The translations under genes and the position numbers were made by a program. The notes beneath the pieces were generated by a model. That model saw only the letters and a program-made list of their open reading frames with translations, did not search any database and was not told the DNA's origin. 64,000 nt of DNA, from positions 62,001 to 126,000 of the forward strand of contig NZ_FNIC01000004.1 in the NCBI RefSeq assembly GCF_900103935.1, written 5' to 3'. Position 1 is the first letter of the stretch, and every line of letters starts with the position of its first letter. The stretch comes from Nocardioides szechwanensis (GTDB lineage Bacteria; Actinomycetota; Actinomycetes; Propionibacteriales; Nocardioidaceae). This document shows, piece by piece, positions 1-10,600 of the stretch.

Positions 1-257
1 TCACCGCCGTCCGGGTCGTGCTTCATGGCGCGCACCAGCTGCGGGACGAGCACGGCGTTGAACACTCCGCCGGCCAGCAGGATGTAGAGCATGTTGGGGA
101 TCGTGTTGGCGATCGTGAAGAGGTCGGCGTGCAGCGAGACCCCGAGGGTGGCGGCCAGCAGGCTCGAGCGCACGAAGCCGCTGAGCCGCGACACGACCGT
201 GCCCGCGGCCATCACGGCGCTGGAGGCCAGCATCCGCTCGTCGTCGGAGGTGCTCAC
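1..257 (-). CDS. murJ: MurJ lipid II flippase, N-terminal part (runs off window)
   Basis: This is the first 85 codons of a MviN/MurJ protein, which flips the peptidoglycan precursor lipid II across the membrane. The start is GTG at 257, which overlaps the TGA stop of the upstream DUF6049 gene (GTGA), so the two are translationally coupled. The visible protein has the family's N-terminal signature: a short polar lead, then AAGTVVSRLSGFVRSSLLAA and an amphipathic/TM stretch with IPNMLYILLAGG. The pair DUF6049-murJ divergent from pcnA matches Rv3909-Rv3910 beside Rv3907c in M. tuberculosis (established synteny). The C-terminal part, including any kinase-like regulatory domain found in mycobacterial MurJ, lies outside the window. 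Confidence 0.93.
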   Translation of the reverse strand, partial: MSTSDDERMLASSAVMAAGTVVSRLSGFVRSSLLAATLGVSLHADLFTIANTIPNMLYILLAGGVFNAVLVPQLVRAMKHDPDGG

Positions 258-2446
258 GCGGCCGGCTCGCGCTCGGGCTGGGGTTCGGACTCAGGCTCGG
301 GCTCGGGGTCGTTGCGGTGCCGGAACCGGCGGACCAGCCGCGCGGCGACGGCGAGGAAGAGGATCCCGGCGCCGCTGGCCATGATCACCCAGATCACGGT
401 GCTCACCTGGGCCGAGCGGATCGGGACCGAGTCGAAGGAGCCGAGCTGGTCGCCGTCGACGTTGCTGAGGTGGAGAGTCACGTCGTGGACCCCGGGGCGT
501 CGGGTGTGGACGTCGATGCTCACCGTCGTCTGGCTGTCGGCCGCGAGCTGCAGCGGCTCCGAGTCCGTCACGTCGATCCCGTCGTCGCTCCTGGCGGTCA
601 CCACGACGGTGACCGGCTGGTCGAGGTCGTTGGTGACGGTGGCCAGGAAGGACCCGGTGCTGCCGGAGAGGGTGACGCCGACCGGGGCGTCCACCGTCAC
701 CGACCTGAGCCGGCTCTCGATCCACTCCTGGGACTCGCGGGTCGCGGTGCGCGCCGCCCGCGGCGCCTCACGCGCGGCGTACGACGTGCTGGTCAGGGCC
801 TGGTCGGTCACGGTCGAGGAGATTTGGTCGTTGCGGGTCAGGATCGTCTCGAGGCGCCGGCCGGCGACGATCAGGTCCTGGGCGGTTTCGAAGTTGGCCT
901 CCCGAAGCTCGCGCCGGGCCTGCCGCTCGGGGTAGGTGAGGCGGGCCGGGTCGACGACCGCCGCCGGACGGTCGGTCGCCTCGCTGACGGTGCTGAGGTC
1001 GAGCCAGTCGAGCTGGAGGCCGGAGAAGAACCCGTCGAGGTCCTCGGGCTGCCAGCCGAGGGGGAGCATCATCACCAGCGGCCGGTCGCCGGTGTCGAGC
1101 ATCCGGATCGCGGCCTCGCTGACGATCCGCTGCCGCAGCGCGACGCCCGCGAGCCGGTCGCCGGGGCGCGGTCCGCCCTCCGCCGCGCCCGAGGACAGGA
1201 CCACCAGCCGCTCGCTCCCGGTGTCGGCGACCGCGGGCGGTTCGTCACCGAACATCCGGTCGGTCAGCAGGGTCGTGGTCGCCGAGGAGGCCAGGGCGAT
1301 CGCGTCGGGGTCGAGGTAGCCGCTCGGCGAGCCGATGGCGGGCATGGTCGGGACGTCCCACGAGGCCAGCACCGCGCCGGTGCGCGCCACGGCCAGGTCG
1401 AAGAGCCGGGTGTCGTGGTCGGCGGCGGCCGCCACGTCGACGTCGCCGTACGGCAGCGCGAGCACCTGGTTGCCGAACAGCGCGCTCCTCAGGTCGGCGA
1501 GCCACTCGCTGGCGGTCTCGGCGGCGGCGGCCTCCTCCGGCTCGAGCTCGTCGTCGGGGTCGTCCTCGGCATCGGGCGGCGTGCTCAGGGCGACCGAGGG
1601 CGACGGCTCGTCGCTCTGCTCACCCTCGGGCTCCTCCTCCGCGTCGGGTGGCAGGGTCGGGTCGAGGGAGCGGGCCGGGTTGCCGGCCGCCAGGCGGCGT
1701 ACGACGTCGGGGAGCGCGGGGTCGATCAGCCAGGTGACCGGGGCGCTGCCGGCGGCCGCCCCGAGCTCGACGAGGGCGCGCAGCCGGCCACCGTCGCCGA
1801 GCGTCTGCTCCCAGTCGTCGACGTGGGCCACCGAGCCGTCGGCCTCGAAGGCCACGTGGCGGCGCAGTGGGATCACGAGGGCGGTCTCGATCTCACCCTG
1901 GGCGTTGGCCGGGACGTAGGGCAGGAACGTGCGCGCGCGACCGTCGGCGACCTGGTCGCGGGAGATGGGCCCGTCCGCCAGCGCATGCACCCCGAACCAG
2001 TAGACCCCGCCGGACGGCACGGAGTAGAGGGACCGCGGCACCACGATCGTGTAGTCGTAGGACTCACCCGGCGCGAGCTCGGCCACCTCGTCCAGCGGCA
2101 CGTTGCGGAAGATCCGCTGCCCGACGTCCTCGCTGACCGGGACCTCGACGGCGGCGCGCAGCTCGGCCTCGGTGGTCATGGGCTCGCCCGAGATGAACGG
2201 GTAGAGGCTGATCGTGGACCAGGTCTCGGTGTCGACGTTGGTGACCGTGCCGGTCAGCGTGATGTCCCCGGTGCGGGGTACGACGGACGGCGACATCGTG
2301 TCGATGGTGATCGCGAGGGGCTCGGGCTTCTCCGTGTGGCTGGCTGGAGCCGCCTGGGCGGGGGCGGCCACGAGCGTGAGGCCTGCCAGCAGCGGGACCC
2401 CGATCGCAGTGCCGAGGGCGCGCACGAACAGCGAGGACCTGACCAC
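254..2446 (-). CDS. DUF6049 family secreted/membrane protein
   Basis: Protein of 730 aa encoded immediately upstream of murJ with a 4-bp GTGA overlap. The start chosen is GTG at 2446 because it gives a clean signal peptide (VRSSLFVRALGTAIGVPLL... ending APAQAAPA) and lies 7 nt after a TAGGCT hexamer, a leaderless layout. A reading 60 codons longer would overlap the pcnA promoter and has no signal peptide. The extracellular part contains beta-rich domains, a low-complexity acidic Pro/Glu/Asp linker near the middle (PDAEEEPEGEQ, PDAEDDPDDELE) and, near the C-terminus, a TM helix (VIWVIMASGAGILFLAVAA) followed by a basic, acidic-tailed cytoplasmic end. The family corresponds to Rv3909. Its role is unknown, but conserved linkage to murJ suggests envelope assembly (inference). 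Confidence 0.85.
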   Translation of the reverse strand: MVRSSLFVRALGTAIGVPLLAGLTLVAAPAQAAPASHTEKPEPLAITIDTMSPSVVPRTGDITLTGTVTNVDTETWSTISLYPFISGEPMTTEAELRAAVEVPVSEDVGQRIFRNVPLDEVAELAPGESYDYTIVVPRSLYSVPSGGVYWFGVHALADGPISRDQVADGRARTFLPYVPANAQGEIETALVIPLRRHVAFEADGSVAHVDDWEQTLGDGGRLRALVELGAAAGSAPVTWLIDPALPDVVRRLAAGNPARSLDPTLPPDAEEEPEGEQSDEPSPSVALSTPPDAEDDPDDELEPEEAAAAETASEWLADLRSALFGNQVLALPYGDVDVAAAADHDTRLFDLAVARTGAVLASWDVPTMPAIGSPSGYLDPDAIALASSATTTLLTDRMFGDEPPAVADTGSERLVVLSSGAAEGGPRPGDRLAGVALRQRIVSEAAIRMLDTGDRPLVMMLPLGWQPEDLDGFFSGLQLDWLDLSTVSEATDRPAAVVDPARLTYPERQARRELREANFETAQDLIVAGRRLETILTRNDQISSTVTDQALTSTSYAAREAPRAARTATRESQEWIESRLRSVTVDAPVGVTLSGSTGSFLATVTNDLDQPVTVVVTARSDDGIDVTDSEPLQLAADSQTTVSIDVHTRRPGVHDVTLHLSNVDGDQLGSFDSVPIRSAQVSTVIWVIMASGAGILFLAVAARLVRRFRHRNDPEPEPESEPQPEREPAA

Positions 2447-2453
2447 GCCTTCG

Positions 2454-2459
2454 AGCCTA
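2454..2459 (-). promoter_or_regulatory. -10 hexamer of leaderless promoter for the DUF6049-murJ operon
   Basis: TAGGCT on the minus strand is followed by 7 nt and then the GTG at 2446. A TAnnnT hexamer 6-8 nt before a start codon is the established actinobacterial leaderless pattern, and it supports the chosen start. No Shine-Dalgarno sequence is present. Confidence 0.6.
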
Positions 2460-2502
2460 TCGGCACCCGGTGCCGCCGACTGACCACCCGGCCCGCAGGG
2501 CC

Positions 2503-2508
2503 TAGACT
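2503..2508 (+). promoter_or_regulatory. -10 hexamer of leaderless promoter for pcnA
   Basis: TAGACT lies 8 nt before the GTG start of pcnA with no ribosome binding site. It is divergent from the DUF6049 promoter; the two -10 boxes are only about 44 bp apart, so both promoters share one short control region. Confidence 0.6.
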
Positions 2509-2516
2509 CGTCGGTC

Positions 2517-3965
2517 GTGCCCGAAGCCCCGCCTCCCGTCCTCTCCATGGTCGAGGTACAGCGCGCGGTCGAGACCGAGCTGGATCGGATCGCCCCCGTC
2601 ATCGACGACCTCGGGCGACGCTTCAACGAGGCCGGCCACGAGCTCGCCCTGGTCGGCGGGCCGGTCCGCGACGCGATGCTCGGGCGCCCCTACCACGACC
2701 TCGACTTCGCCACCTCGGCGCTTCCCGAGGAGACCGAGCGGATCCTGAAGCCCTGGGGCGACGCCCTGTGGGACATGGGCCGCGACTTCGGCACCATCGG
2801 GTGCCGCAAGGGCGACTGGGTGGTCGAGGTGACGACGTACCGCTCCGAGGTCTACGACACCTCCTCCCGCAAGCCGGAGGTCGCCTACGGCGACAGCCTG
2901 GACGGCGACCTGGTCCGGCGCGACTTCACCGTCAACGCGATGGCGGTGCGGGTCCCTGGCCGCGGGCTGGAGGACCCGTACGGCGGCGTGGTCGACCTCG
3001 CCCACCGGGTGCTGCGTACGCCGGGGCGTCCGGAGGACTCCTTCTCCGACGACCCGCTGCGGATGATGCGGGCCGCGCGCTTCGCGGCCCAGCTCGGCTT
3101 CACCGTCGACCCGGCGGTGGTGGCGGCGATGACCGCGATGGCGGAGCGGATCGAGATCATCTCGGCCGAGCGGGTGCGCGACGAGCTGGTCAAGCTCATC
3201 TGCGCGCCCTACCCGCGGCTCGGCCTGACGCTCCTCGTCGAGACCGGGCTGGCCCAGCGGGTGCTGCCCGAGCTGCCCGCGCTCGCGCTGGAGCGCGACG
3301 AGCACCACCGCCACAAGGACGTCTACGAGCACACCCTCACCGTGCTCGAGCAGGCGATCGACCTCGAGGAGCGCCTGGGCGGCGAGCCCGACCTCGTGTC
3401 GCGCTTCGCGGCCCTCATGCACGACGTCGGCAAGCCGCGCACCCGCCGGTTCGTCGAGGACGGCACCGTCACCTTCCACCACCACGACGTGGTCGGCGCC
3501 AAGCTGACCCGCAAGCGGATGAAGGCGCTGAAGTTCTCCAACGAGCAGATCGACGACGTGAGCAAGCTGGTCGAGCTGCACCTGCGGTTCCACGGCTACG
3601 GCGACGGCGAGTGGACCGACTCCGCCGTACGTCGCTACGTGCGCGACGCCGGCGACCAGCTCGAGCGGCTGCACGTGCTCACCCGGGCCGACTGCACGAC
3701 CCGCAACCAGCGCAAGGCCGACCGGCTCCGACGTACCTATGACGCGCTCGAGGAGCGGATCGCCCGGCTGCGCGAGCAGGAGGAGCTCGACTCCATCCGG
3801 CCCGACCTCGACGGCAACCAGATCATGGAGCTCCTCGGCATCGGCCCCGGCCGGGACGTCGGCGCGGCCTACCAGCACCTGCTCGAGCTGCGCATGGACC
3901 ACGGCCCGATGACCGACGACGAGGCGCGCGCCGCCCTGCTGGCCTGGTGGGCCGACCGGACATGA
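2517..3965 (+). CDS. pcnA: CCA tRNA nucleotidyltransferase with HD domain
   Basis: Protein of 482 aa that adds or repairs the 3' CCA end of tRNA. The class II nucleotidyltransferase head is at the N-terminus: GGPVRD at residues 47-52 and the metal-binding DLDFAT at 61-66, followed by the RRDFTVNAMA and EDPLRMMRAARFAA motifs of the family. An HD phosphohydrolase domain follows (HHRHKDVYEH near 262, ALMHDVGKPRTR near 300), as in other actinobacterial members. GTG at 2517 is a leaderless start 8 nt after TAGACT. The gene is divergent from DUF6049-murJ, as in mycobacteria, and 10 bp upstream of the PLP-enzyme gene, probably in one transcript. Confidence 0.95.
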   Translation: MPEAPPPVLSMVEVQRAVETELDRIAPVIDDLGRRFNEAGHELALVGGPVRDAMLGRPYHDLDFATSALPEETERILKPWGDALWDMGRDFGTIGCRKGDWVVEVTTYRSEVYDTSSRKPEVAYGDSLDGDLVRRDFTVNAMAVRVPGRGLEDPYGGVVDLAHRVLRTPGRPEDSFSDDPLRMMRAARFAAQLGFTVDPAVVAAMTAMAERIEIISAERVRDELVKLICAPYPRLGLTLLVETGLAQRVLPELPALALERDEHHRHKDVYEHTLTVLEQAIDLEERLGGEPDLVSRFAALMHDVGKPRTRRFVEDGTVTFHHHDVVGAKLTRKRMKALKFSNEQIDDVSKLVELHLRFHGYGDGEWTDSAVRRYVRDAGDQLERLHVLTRADCTTRNQRKADRLRRTYDALEERIARLREQEELDSIRPDLDGNQIMELLGIGPGRDVGAAYQHLLELRMDHGPMTDDEARAALLAWWADRT

Positions 3966-3975
3966 GCGACTGGTC

Positions 3976-4935
3976 ATGAGCGGCTTGGCGCAGCGGGTCC
4001 CGGGACTGGGGTACGTCGCACTGGGCACGTCGCCGACACCGGTGCGGCCGCTGCACCTCGACCTCGGCGCCGACGTCTGGCTCAAGGACGAGTCGGTCTT
4101 CGGCGACGGCGCCTGGGGTGGCAACAAGGTGCGCAAGCTGGAGTGGATCATCCCGGAGGCGCAGCGGCGCGGCGCGCGCACGCTGTTCACCGTCGGCGGT
4201 ATCGGCACCCACTGGGGCCTGGCCTGCGCGCTCTACGGCCGCGAGCACGGGCTGGAGACGGTGCTCGGCCTGGTCGACCAGCCGGTCGACGACCACGTGC
4301 GCGAGCAGCTGGCGCGGCTGGAGGCGTCGGGGGCGCGGCTCTACCGCTTCTCCTCGACGCGCCGGCTCAAGCTGGCCGCGCCCTGGATCCTCCTGCGGCA
4401 CCGCCCGTGGTACCTGCCCGCCGGCGGCTCCAACGCGTTCGGCACCCTCGGCTACGTCGAGGTGGCCCTCGAGATCGCCGGCCAGGTCGCGGCCGGCGAG
4501 CTCCCGGCACCGGGCACCGTCGTGGTCCCGGTCGGCTCGGGCGGCACGGTCACCGGGCTGACCGTGGGCTTCCGGATCGCCGGTCTCGACACCCGGGTGC
4601 TGGGCGTGGTCGTCAACGACATGCTCCCGCTCGACGCCCCCGCGATGACCCGCCTCGCCCGCCGCACCTCAGCGCTGCTGCGCGACCGCGGCCTGACCGA
4701 CGTACCCGAGCTGGAGGAGGGTGACTTCGACCTGCGCGACGACTGGCTCGGCACGACGTACGGCGACCCCACGCCGGCGTCCGTCGCCGAGGTCGCCCGC
4801 GCCCGCGAGCAGGGCCTCGACCTCGAACCCGTCTACACCGGTAAGTCCCTGGCCGCCATCCGCGACCTCGCCGCCTCCGGCGGGTCCTCGCTGCCCGGCC
4901 CGATCCTCTGGCTCAACACCCACGGCCCCCGCTGA
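3976..4935 (+). CDS. PLP-dependent enzyme, D-cysteine desulfhydrase / ACC deaminase family
   Basis: Protein of 319 aa of fold-type II PLP enzymes. The expected Schiff-base lysine is K51 in WGGNKVRKLE, the signature of the ACC deaminase/D-cysteine desulfhydrase subgroup. Glycine-rich phosphate-binding segments follow: GGIGTHWGLACA near residue 75 and the loop VPVGSGGTVTG near 180. The substrate cannot be read from the sequence; D-cysteine or a related D-amino acid is a family-based guess. It begins 10 bp after pcnA and is likely cotranscribed. The next gene is convergent, and two adjacent hairpins separate them. Confidence 0.8.
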   Translation: MSGLAQRVPGLGYVALGTSPTPVRPLHLDLGADVWLKDESVFGDGAWGGNKVRKLEWIIPEAQRRGARTLFTVGGIGTHWGLACALYGREHGLETVLGLVDQPVDDHVREQLARLEASGARLYRFSSTRRLKLAAPWILLRHRPWYLPAGGSNAFGTLGYVEVALEIAGQVAAGELPAPGTVVVPVGSGGTVTGLTVGFRIAGLDTRVLGVVVNDMLPLDAPAMTRLARRTSALLRDRGLTDVPELEEGDFDLRDDWLGTTYGDPTPASVAEVARAREQGLDLEPVYTGKSLAAIRDLAASGGSSLPGPILWLNTHGPR

Positions 4936-4948
4936 TCACAGCCCGCCC

Positions 4949-4975
4949 GGGAGTACGAGCGCAGCGAGTACTCCC
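4949..4975. terminator. Hairpin between convergent genes
   Basis: Arms GGGAGTAC (4949-4956) and GTACTCCC (4968-4975) flank an 11-nt loop, just after the PLP-enzyme stop. There is no U-tract. It probably works with the next hairpin as a bidirectional terminator. Confidence 0.5.
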
Positions 4976-4977
4976 AA

Positions 4978-4998
4978 GGGAGTGACGAAGTCACTCCC
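4978..4998. terminator. Hairpin overlapping the stop codon of the decayed M6 gene
   Basis: Arms GGGAGTGAC (4978-4986) and GTCACTCCC (4990-4998) with a 3-nt loop. On the minus strand the TGA stop of the M6 pseudogene is inside the stem. It is likely part of a shared terminator with the hairpin at 4949-4975. Confidence 0.5.
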
Positions 4999-7640
4999 CG
5001 GTCACCGTGATCGTGTAGGTCGCGATGTGGAACCGGCCCTGGGGGTCGGAGACGCGGAGACGGACCTCGAAGGTGCCGGGGTTGTCGAAGACGTGCGAGG
5101 CCTGCTCGCCGACGGCGTCCTTGGCGGGGAGGCCGTTGTCCCAGCTCCACACGTGGTCGAGCTTGCGGGGGGTCTCCTTGTCGGTGCTGGTGGCGCCGCT
5201 GAAGGTCACCCGGGTGCCGGCGGTGACGGTCGTGGCCGAGGCCTTGATCCGCGCGGTCGGTCGGGTGTTCTTCGGCGTGGCCGGCACGCCGTAGCCGTAG
5301 TTGAACTTGCCGCAGCCCTTGCCGATCGTGAACTTCACGCTGCCGCTCAGGTCTCCGTCGGAGCGGGACGGCCCGGTGGTGGCGCCCTTCAGCGACAGCA
5401 CCTTGAAGCTCAGGCAGTCGTACTGGAAGCGCCACGGGTTGGCCACGTCGGCGTAGCGCGGGTCGACCGAGCTGTTGGCCGGGTCCTCGTAGTTGTCGGT
5501 GTGCCCGCGACCGAAGTCGGTGAACAGCCGACGGTCGGCCCCGGCCGTGAACGCGGCGTCGTTGAGGTCCGGCGTGGTGCTGCCGGGCTCCGGCTTGGAG
5601 TCGAGCGGCGACTGGGCCGGCGGGTCGTCGGTGCCGGCGTTGCCGTAGCCGTGCGCCTCGTCGGTGTAGCCGAGGTAGAAGCCCGGCTGCCACCCGATCG
5701 GGTCGCGGTCGATCTGGCCCTGCCCGTCGAGGTCGAAGCCGGAGCGGTCGCGCATCTCCATGTAGTAGGCGTGGTCGAACTCCGCCTCGGCGCCGGCCTT
5801 CACGAACTGCCAGCCCTTGGTGCAGTCGCCGCCCGGGTTGTCGGGCTGGCAGCCGCCGTTGAAGACCCGCGAGTCGTCGGGACCGCCCTCACCCTCGAAG
5901 TCGGTCTTCAGCAGCACCTTTGCCCCAGACGGCGTGGTCGCCGTGACCAACAGGTCGTCGATGAACCAACCGGGACGCGCCAGGCCGGGGTCGGTCGAGT
6001 AGCTGAACCGCAGCACCGGCGTCTTCGCCCCGGCCGTCTGCACCGCAGCCGAAGTCGTTGCCACTGCCCGAGAACCACACGTGCTTCTTGGTGGCCTTGT
6101 CGCCGGTGCTGAACTTCGCCGGGTCGAGCAGCTGACGCCCGGGCAGCTTGGCGACGTACATCCGGGAGTTGTGCACGATGCCGTCGCGGCCGCGCTTGAG
6201 CGTGTAGGCCTTGCCGGACTGCGTGCGCCAGCGGATGACGCCGGTGTCCTGCTTGGAGTCGGGGATGTTCTTGATGGTGCGCGTGCCCTTGGTCAGCACC
6301 TCGGGCACGACCCAGCCGAGCTCCTGGCGCGAGAACGCGTCCATGTTCTGCGACTTGTCGGTCGCCATCAGGTTCCAGTCGCCGTAGGTCTCGCGACCGC
6401 CGGTGGAGTAGAAGTCCGGGAGGCCCAGCGAGTGGCCGTACTCGTGCGAGATGACGCTGGCCTTGTCGATGGCGGTCTCGGGGTTCAGGTTGTAGGGACC
6501 GACGCGGACGAACACCTTGTACGGCGTCTTCTTGGTCGTCATCTTCGAGTAGGACTTGTTGGTGTAGAAGAGCAACTTGCCCTCGAGGTTCTTCAGCTGG
6601 TCGTCGGTCGTGAAGCCGGGCAGGCCGGTCACGGGGTCGGTGATGTAGTACTCCAGCGACGAGCTGTGCGGCCAGATGTTGTCGTACGGCGCCGCGTCGG
6701 TCGCGGCGTCGGAGCAGACACCCAGCTGGGACGCGCCGTTGCCGCCGCAGCCCGCGAAGACGGCCATGAAGAAGTCGACGATGCCGTCCTTGTCGGTGTC
6801 GAAGTCGGAGTAGTCGATCTCCGGGTCGGAGAGCGCCACGGCGTCGGCGACGATCTTGCCGGTCGGGCCGCAGCCGCTGTCGATCTGCTGGAGGGCCGCG
6901 ACGCCGGCCAGCGAGCCGACGATCGCCGAGCCGTTGGCGTCGGCGCCGTACCACTGGGTCTGGCCGGGCAGGTTGTAGACGCCGTCGGTGATCCGCTCCG
7001 GGTAGAGCGGCGTGCCCTCTGCCGGGACCGGGGAGTCGGCGAAGGTGGCACCGGTGCAGGTGTTGGCGGTGGCCGGGTCGGTCTTCTGGAAGTCGAAGCC
7101 GGGGCCGTAGTCGAAGTCGGCGGTGGCGATGCCTGCCGAGGGGACGGTGCCGTTGGGGTAGTGCTGGCCTAGCGACATCTCCTGGAACAGGTTGAACGTC
7201 GATCCCTTGAGCTTGGGGCTGTTGATCACCGCGGCGAGGTCACCGCCGGAGTGGCCGGCGACATAGCTGCGGTCGGAGTACTGGACCGGGACGACGGGGA
7301 ACGGGCGGTCGCCGTAGCGCGCCGTGTCGTAGACCTCGGCGGGCGGGATCACCTTGGGGCCGTGGCTGGTGACGGTGGTCCGGCGCTTCTTCGAGGTGAG
7401 CTGCGCCTTGGTGGACAGGTCGCGCCACACCAGCGTGGGTAGGGTCTTCAGGCCGGCGGCGCGGCTCTCGATGACGAGCGTCGCGGTGCGCTTGGGGCCG
7501 ACCGGGCGCAGCCGCCACGTGATCAGCCGCGGCTTGACCTGGCGCGCACCCGGGCCGGCGGCCGTCTTGAACGCCGTGCCCAGCGGCGCCCGCACCATGA
7601 CGACGGCGCCGGCGACCCGCTTGTTGGTGGGGTTGGTGAC
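4991..7640 (-). pseudogene. Decayed immune inhibitor A-like M6 metalloprotease (second copy)
   Basis: A broken tandem paralogue of the intact M6 gene next to it. Three lesions are visible. First, the 5' end is missing: the similarity starts at the VTNP segment right at the hairpin at 7640-7673, an in-frame TGA lies 10 codons upstream, and no signal peptide or start precedes the ATG at 7598. Second, after GSGNDFGC (near 6055) the reading frame is lost; the frame with RFSYSTDPGLARPGWFIDD resumes in another register. Third, about 115-120 codons present in the intact copy between these points are absent. The zinc site HEYGHSLGLPD is retained, as are one PKD-like segment and stop at 4991. The second PKD and the C-terminal domain of the intact copy are absent. 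A truncated cytoplasmic product could be made but not secreted. Confidence 0.85.
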
Positions 7641-7673
7641 GCTGACCCGCCCGAAGTCCCGGGCGGGTCAGCG
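7640..7673. terminator. 34-nt hairpin, copy A of a duplicated stem-loop
   Basis: Arms CGCTGACCCGCCCG (7640-7653) and CGGGCGGGTCAGCG (7660-7673) pair perfectly over 14 bp around loop AAGTCC. It lies just downstream of the intact M6 gene and at the exact 5' boundary of the decayed copy. The same arms recur at 11709-11742. No U-tract follows, as is common for terminators in high-GC actinobacteria. Confidence 0.7.
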
Positions 7674-7690
7674 ACGAGGTGCGACCTGGC

Positions 7691-10600
7691 TCAGCCGATG
7701 ATGCCGAAGCCCTCCACGTAGGCCATGCCCTTGATCACGACCAGCCGCACGTGGTGCCGGCCCTGGCCCAGGCCGGTGAAGATCCGGTGGGCAGTAAGCG
7801 TCGGACGAGTCGTCGAGCCGGCGAAGGACAGGGTGCCGACCCGCTTTCCGTCGATCAGGACCTTGGCGGTGCCACCGCCGATGGCGCGGCCGAACCAGAC
7901 GTCCACCTGAGGACCCCGGAACCTCAGGCTCATGACGTCCCGCCCGCCGCCTCGACCTGCGTTGTCGCAGTAGCTGCCGCCGCGGACCCGTCCGTCGCGC
8001 ACCGTGCGCCAGCTGCCTGGGCGCTCCACCCGGCTGACGTTGCAGGCGACCTCGCGGCGCACCAGGATCCGCTTGGTGTCGGTGGTGCTCTTGCCGCCGG
8101 CGTCGGTCACCGTCAGTGAGATGTTGCGGTAGCCCGGGCTCGTGAAGCTGGTGCGGACCCTCTTGCCGACCGCGTCGACTCGGTCACCCCCGTCGCCGAA
8201 GCTCCACTCGTAGACGAGCCCGTTCGAGCCGGTCTCGGCATCGGTCGAGTCGCGGCCGGACAGCATCACGGGCATGTTGGTATAGGGCACCGCCGGCGTG
8301 ATCCGTGCCGCGGCCTTGGGAGCCTGGTTGCCCGGGGCGTCACGGGTCACGGTCACCCTCACGACGTCCGTGTCGGTCGCGCCCATCGGGTCGGTGACGG
8401 TGACCTTGACGTCGTAGGTGCCTGCCTGGGGGAAGGCGTGCGTGACGTCGATGCCCGAGGCGTCCTTGGTCGAGCCGCCGTTGTCGAAGTCCCAGGAGTA
8501 GTCCAGGTTGCCAGGGGTCTCGGCGTCCACACTGCCCGACGCCGTGAACTTGACCGGCGCCCCGGTGCGCGCGTTGAGGGGCGTGGCCGAGGCCAGGGCC
8601 ATCGGTGCCGTGTTGGTCGGCGCGCTGGGGGGCGGTGCGTAGCCGTAGTCGAACTCGCCGCAGCCGGTGCCCGTCGTGAACCGCACCGAACCGGTCAGGT
8701 CCCCGTCGGACGTGGCCGGCCCGTCGGTGTTGCCCGCCATCGACAGCACGTTGAAGGCCAGGCAGTCATAGGCGAACTCCCAGTTGCCGGACGCGGTCGA
8801 CGGGTCGCTGTAGTTGTCGACGTGGGGCTTGGTCTTGGCGTCGGAGTACGACGACCGCGCCGGCGCCGCCGTGAACGCTGCGTCGTTGAGGTCGGGCGTG
8901 TCCGACCCGGGCTCCGGGGTGGAGTCGAGGGGCGACTGCGCCGGCGGGTTGTCCGTGCCGGTGTTGCCGTAGCCGTGGGCCTCGTCGGTGTAGGCGAGGT
9001 AGAGGCCGGGCTCGAACCCGATCGGCTCGCGGTCGATCTGACCCTTCCCGTCGAGGTCGAAACCCGAGCGGTCGCGCATCTCGAGGTAGTAGGCGTGGTC
9101 CTGCTGCGACTCAGCGCCGGCCTGGAGGTACTTCCAGCCCTGGGTGCACTCCTGCGCCGTGGTCAGGTCCTCACGGCAGCCGCCGTTGAAGACGCGTCCG
9201 TCGTCCGGACCCCCGGTCGTCTCAAAGTCGGTGACCAGCACGTCGCGGGGCGCCTTGCCGGGCTCGGTGACGGTGATCTTGACGTCGTCGATGAACCAGC
9301 CGGGACGCGCCAAGCCGGGGTCGGTGGCGTAGCTGAACCGCAGCGCCCCCTGAGGTTTGCCGGCGAGGGCGCTGATGTCGTAGCTGTCCTCGAGGAAGAC
9401 CGCCTCCGGGGTGCTGCCCAGCTTGCGGTCAGTCGCCTCGGTGCCGTCGGCGTAGGAACCGCTGGTCCCGGTGATGCCGTTGTCGTACTTCGCCTGGCAG
9501 GTGTTCTGGTTGGGGTTGCCGGCAGTCGGGTCGGTGTTGGACGTGGTGTAGCCCTTCTCGGACTCGTGGGAAACGTAGTTCTTCCCACCGTCGACCGTGG
9601 TCAGGACGTAGCCGTAGTCGTAGTCCCATTCGATGTCCCAGTTGGACTTGAACGTCAGCTGCACCGTGCTGCCGGTGGGCAGGGTGGCCAGCTGCGGGAT
9701 GGAGAGGTCGAGGTTGCGGCCGCCGCTCGGCGCGCAGCCGAAGTCGTTGCCGGAACCGGACCACCAGGCGTGCGTCTTGCTGGCCTTCTCACCCGAGTCG
9801 AACTTGGCCGGGTCGAGGAGCTGGCGCCCGGGGAGCTTGGCGACGTACATCTGCGAGTTGTGCACGATGCCGTCAGGTCCGTTGGTCAAGGTGTACGGCG
9901 TCCCGTCGGGTCGCTGCCAGGTGATGGTGCCGATGTCCTGCTTGGAGTCGGTCCAGCCGCTGACGGTCTGGGTGGCGCCGGGCGCCAGGACCTGCGGAAC
10001 GACCCAGCCGAGCTCCTGGCGTGAGTAGGCGTCCATGTTCTGCGACTTGTCGGTCGCCATCAGGTTCCAGTCGCCGTAGGTCTCGCGGCTGCCGGTGGAG
10101 TAGAAGTCGGGCAGGCCCAGCGAGTGGCCGTACTCGTGCGAGATCACCGAGGCCTTGTCGATGGCGGTCTCGGGGTTGACGTTGTAGGGACCGACCCGCA
10201 CGAGCACCTTCAGGGCGTCGCCCTTGTCGGTGGTCGTCATGGTCTTGCGGCTGGTGTCGGTGTACCAGAGCGGGCGGCCTTCGAGGTCCTTGAGCTGGTC
10301 GTCGGTGGTGTAGCCGGGCAGACCGGTGTCCGGGTCGGTGTAGTAGTACTCCAGCGACGAGGAGTGCGGCCAGACGTTGTCGTACGGCGCGTCCGGGTAG
10401 TCGCAGCCGGCGACCGAGAGCTGCGAGGAGCCGTTGCCGCCGCAGCCGGCGAAGACGGCCATGAAGAAGTCGACCACGCCGTCCTTGTCGGTGTCGTAGT
10501 CGGAGTAGTCGATCTCCGGGTCGGCGATCGCGGCAGCGTCGTAGACCATCTTGCCGGCGGGACCGCAGCCGGAGTCGATGCTCTGGAGCGCGCCGACGCC

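Noticed and set aside
317..3742. Very long open frame (over 1,100 codons) on the plus strand across the DUF6049 and pcnA genes
   Set aside because: It is a shadow of two real genes in other frames: no family motif, strongly Arg/Gly/Val-biased, and it runs across a divergent promoter.
2502..4208. Long minus-strand frame opposite pcnA
   Set aside because: Antisense shadow of pcnA and the PLP gene; composition of the GC-rich third-position kind, no recognisable domain.
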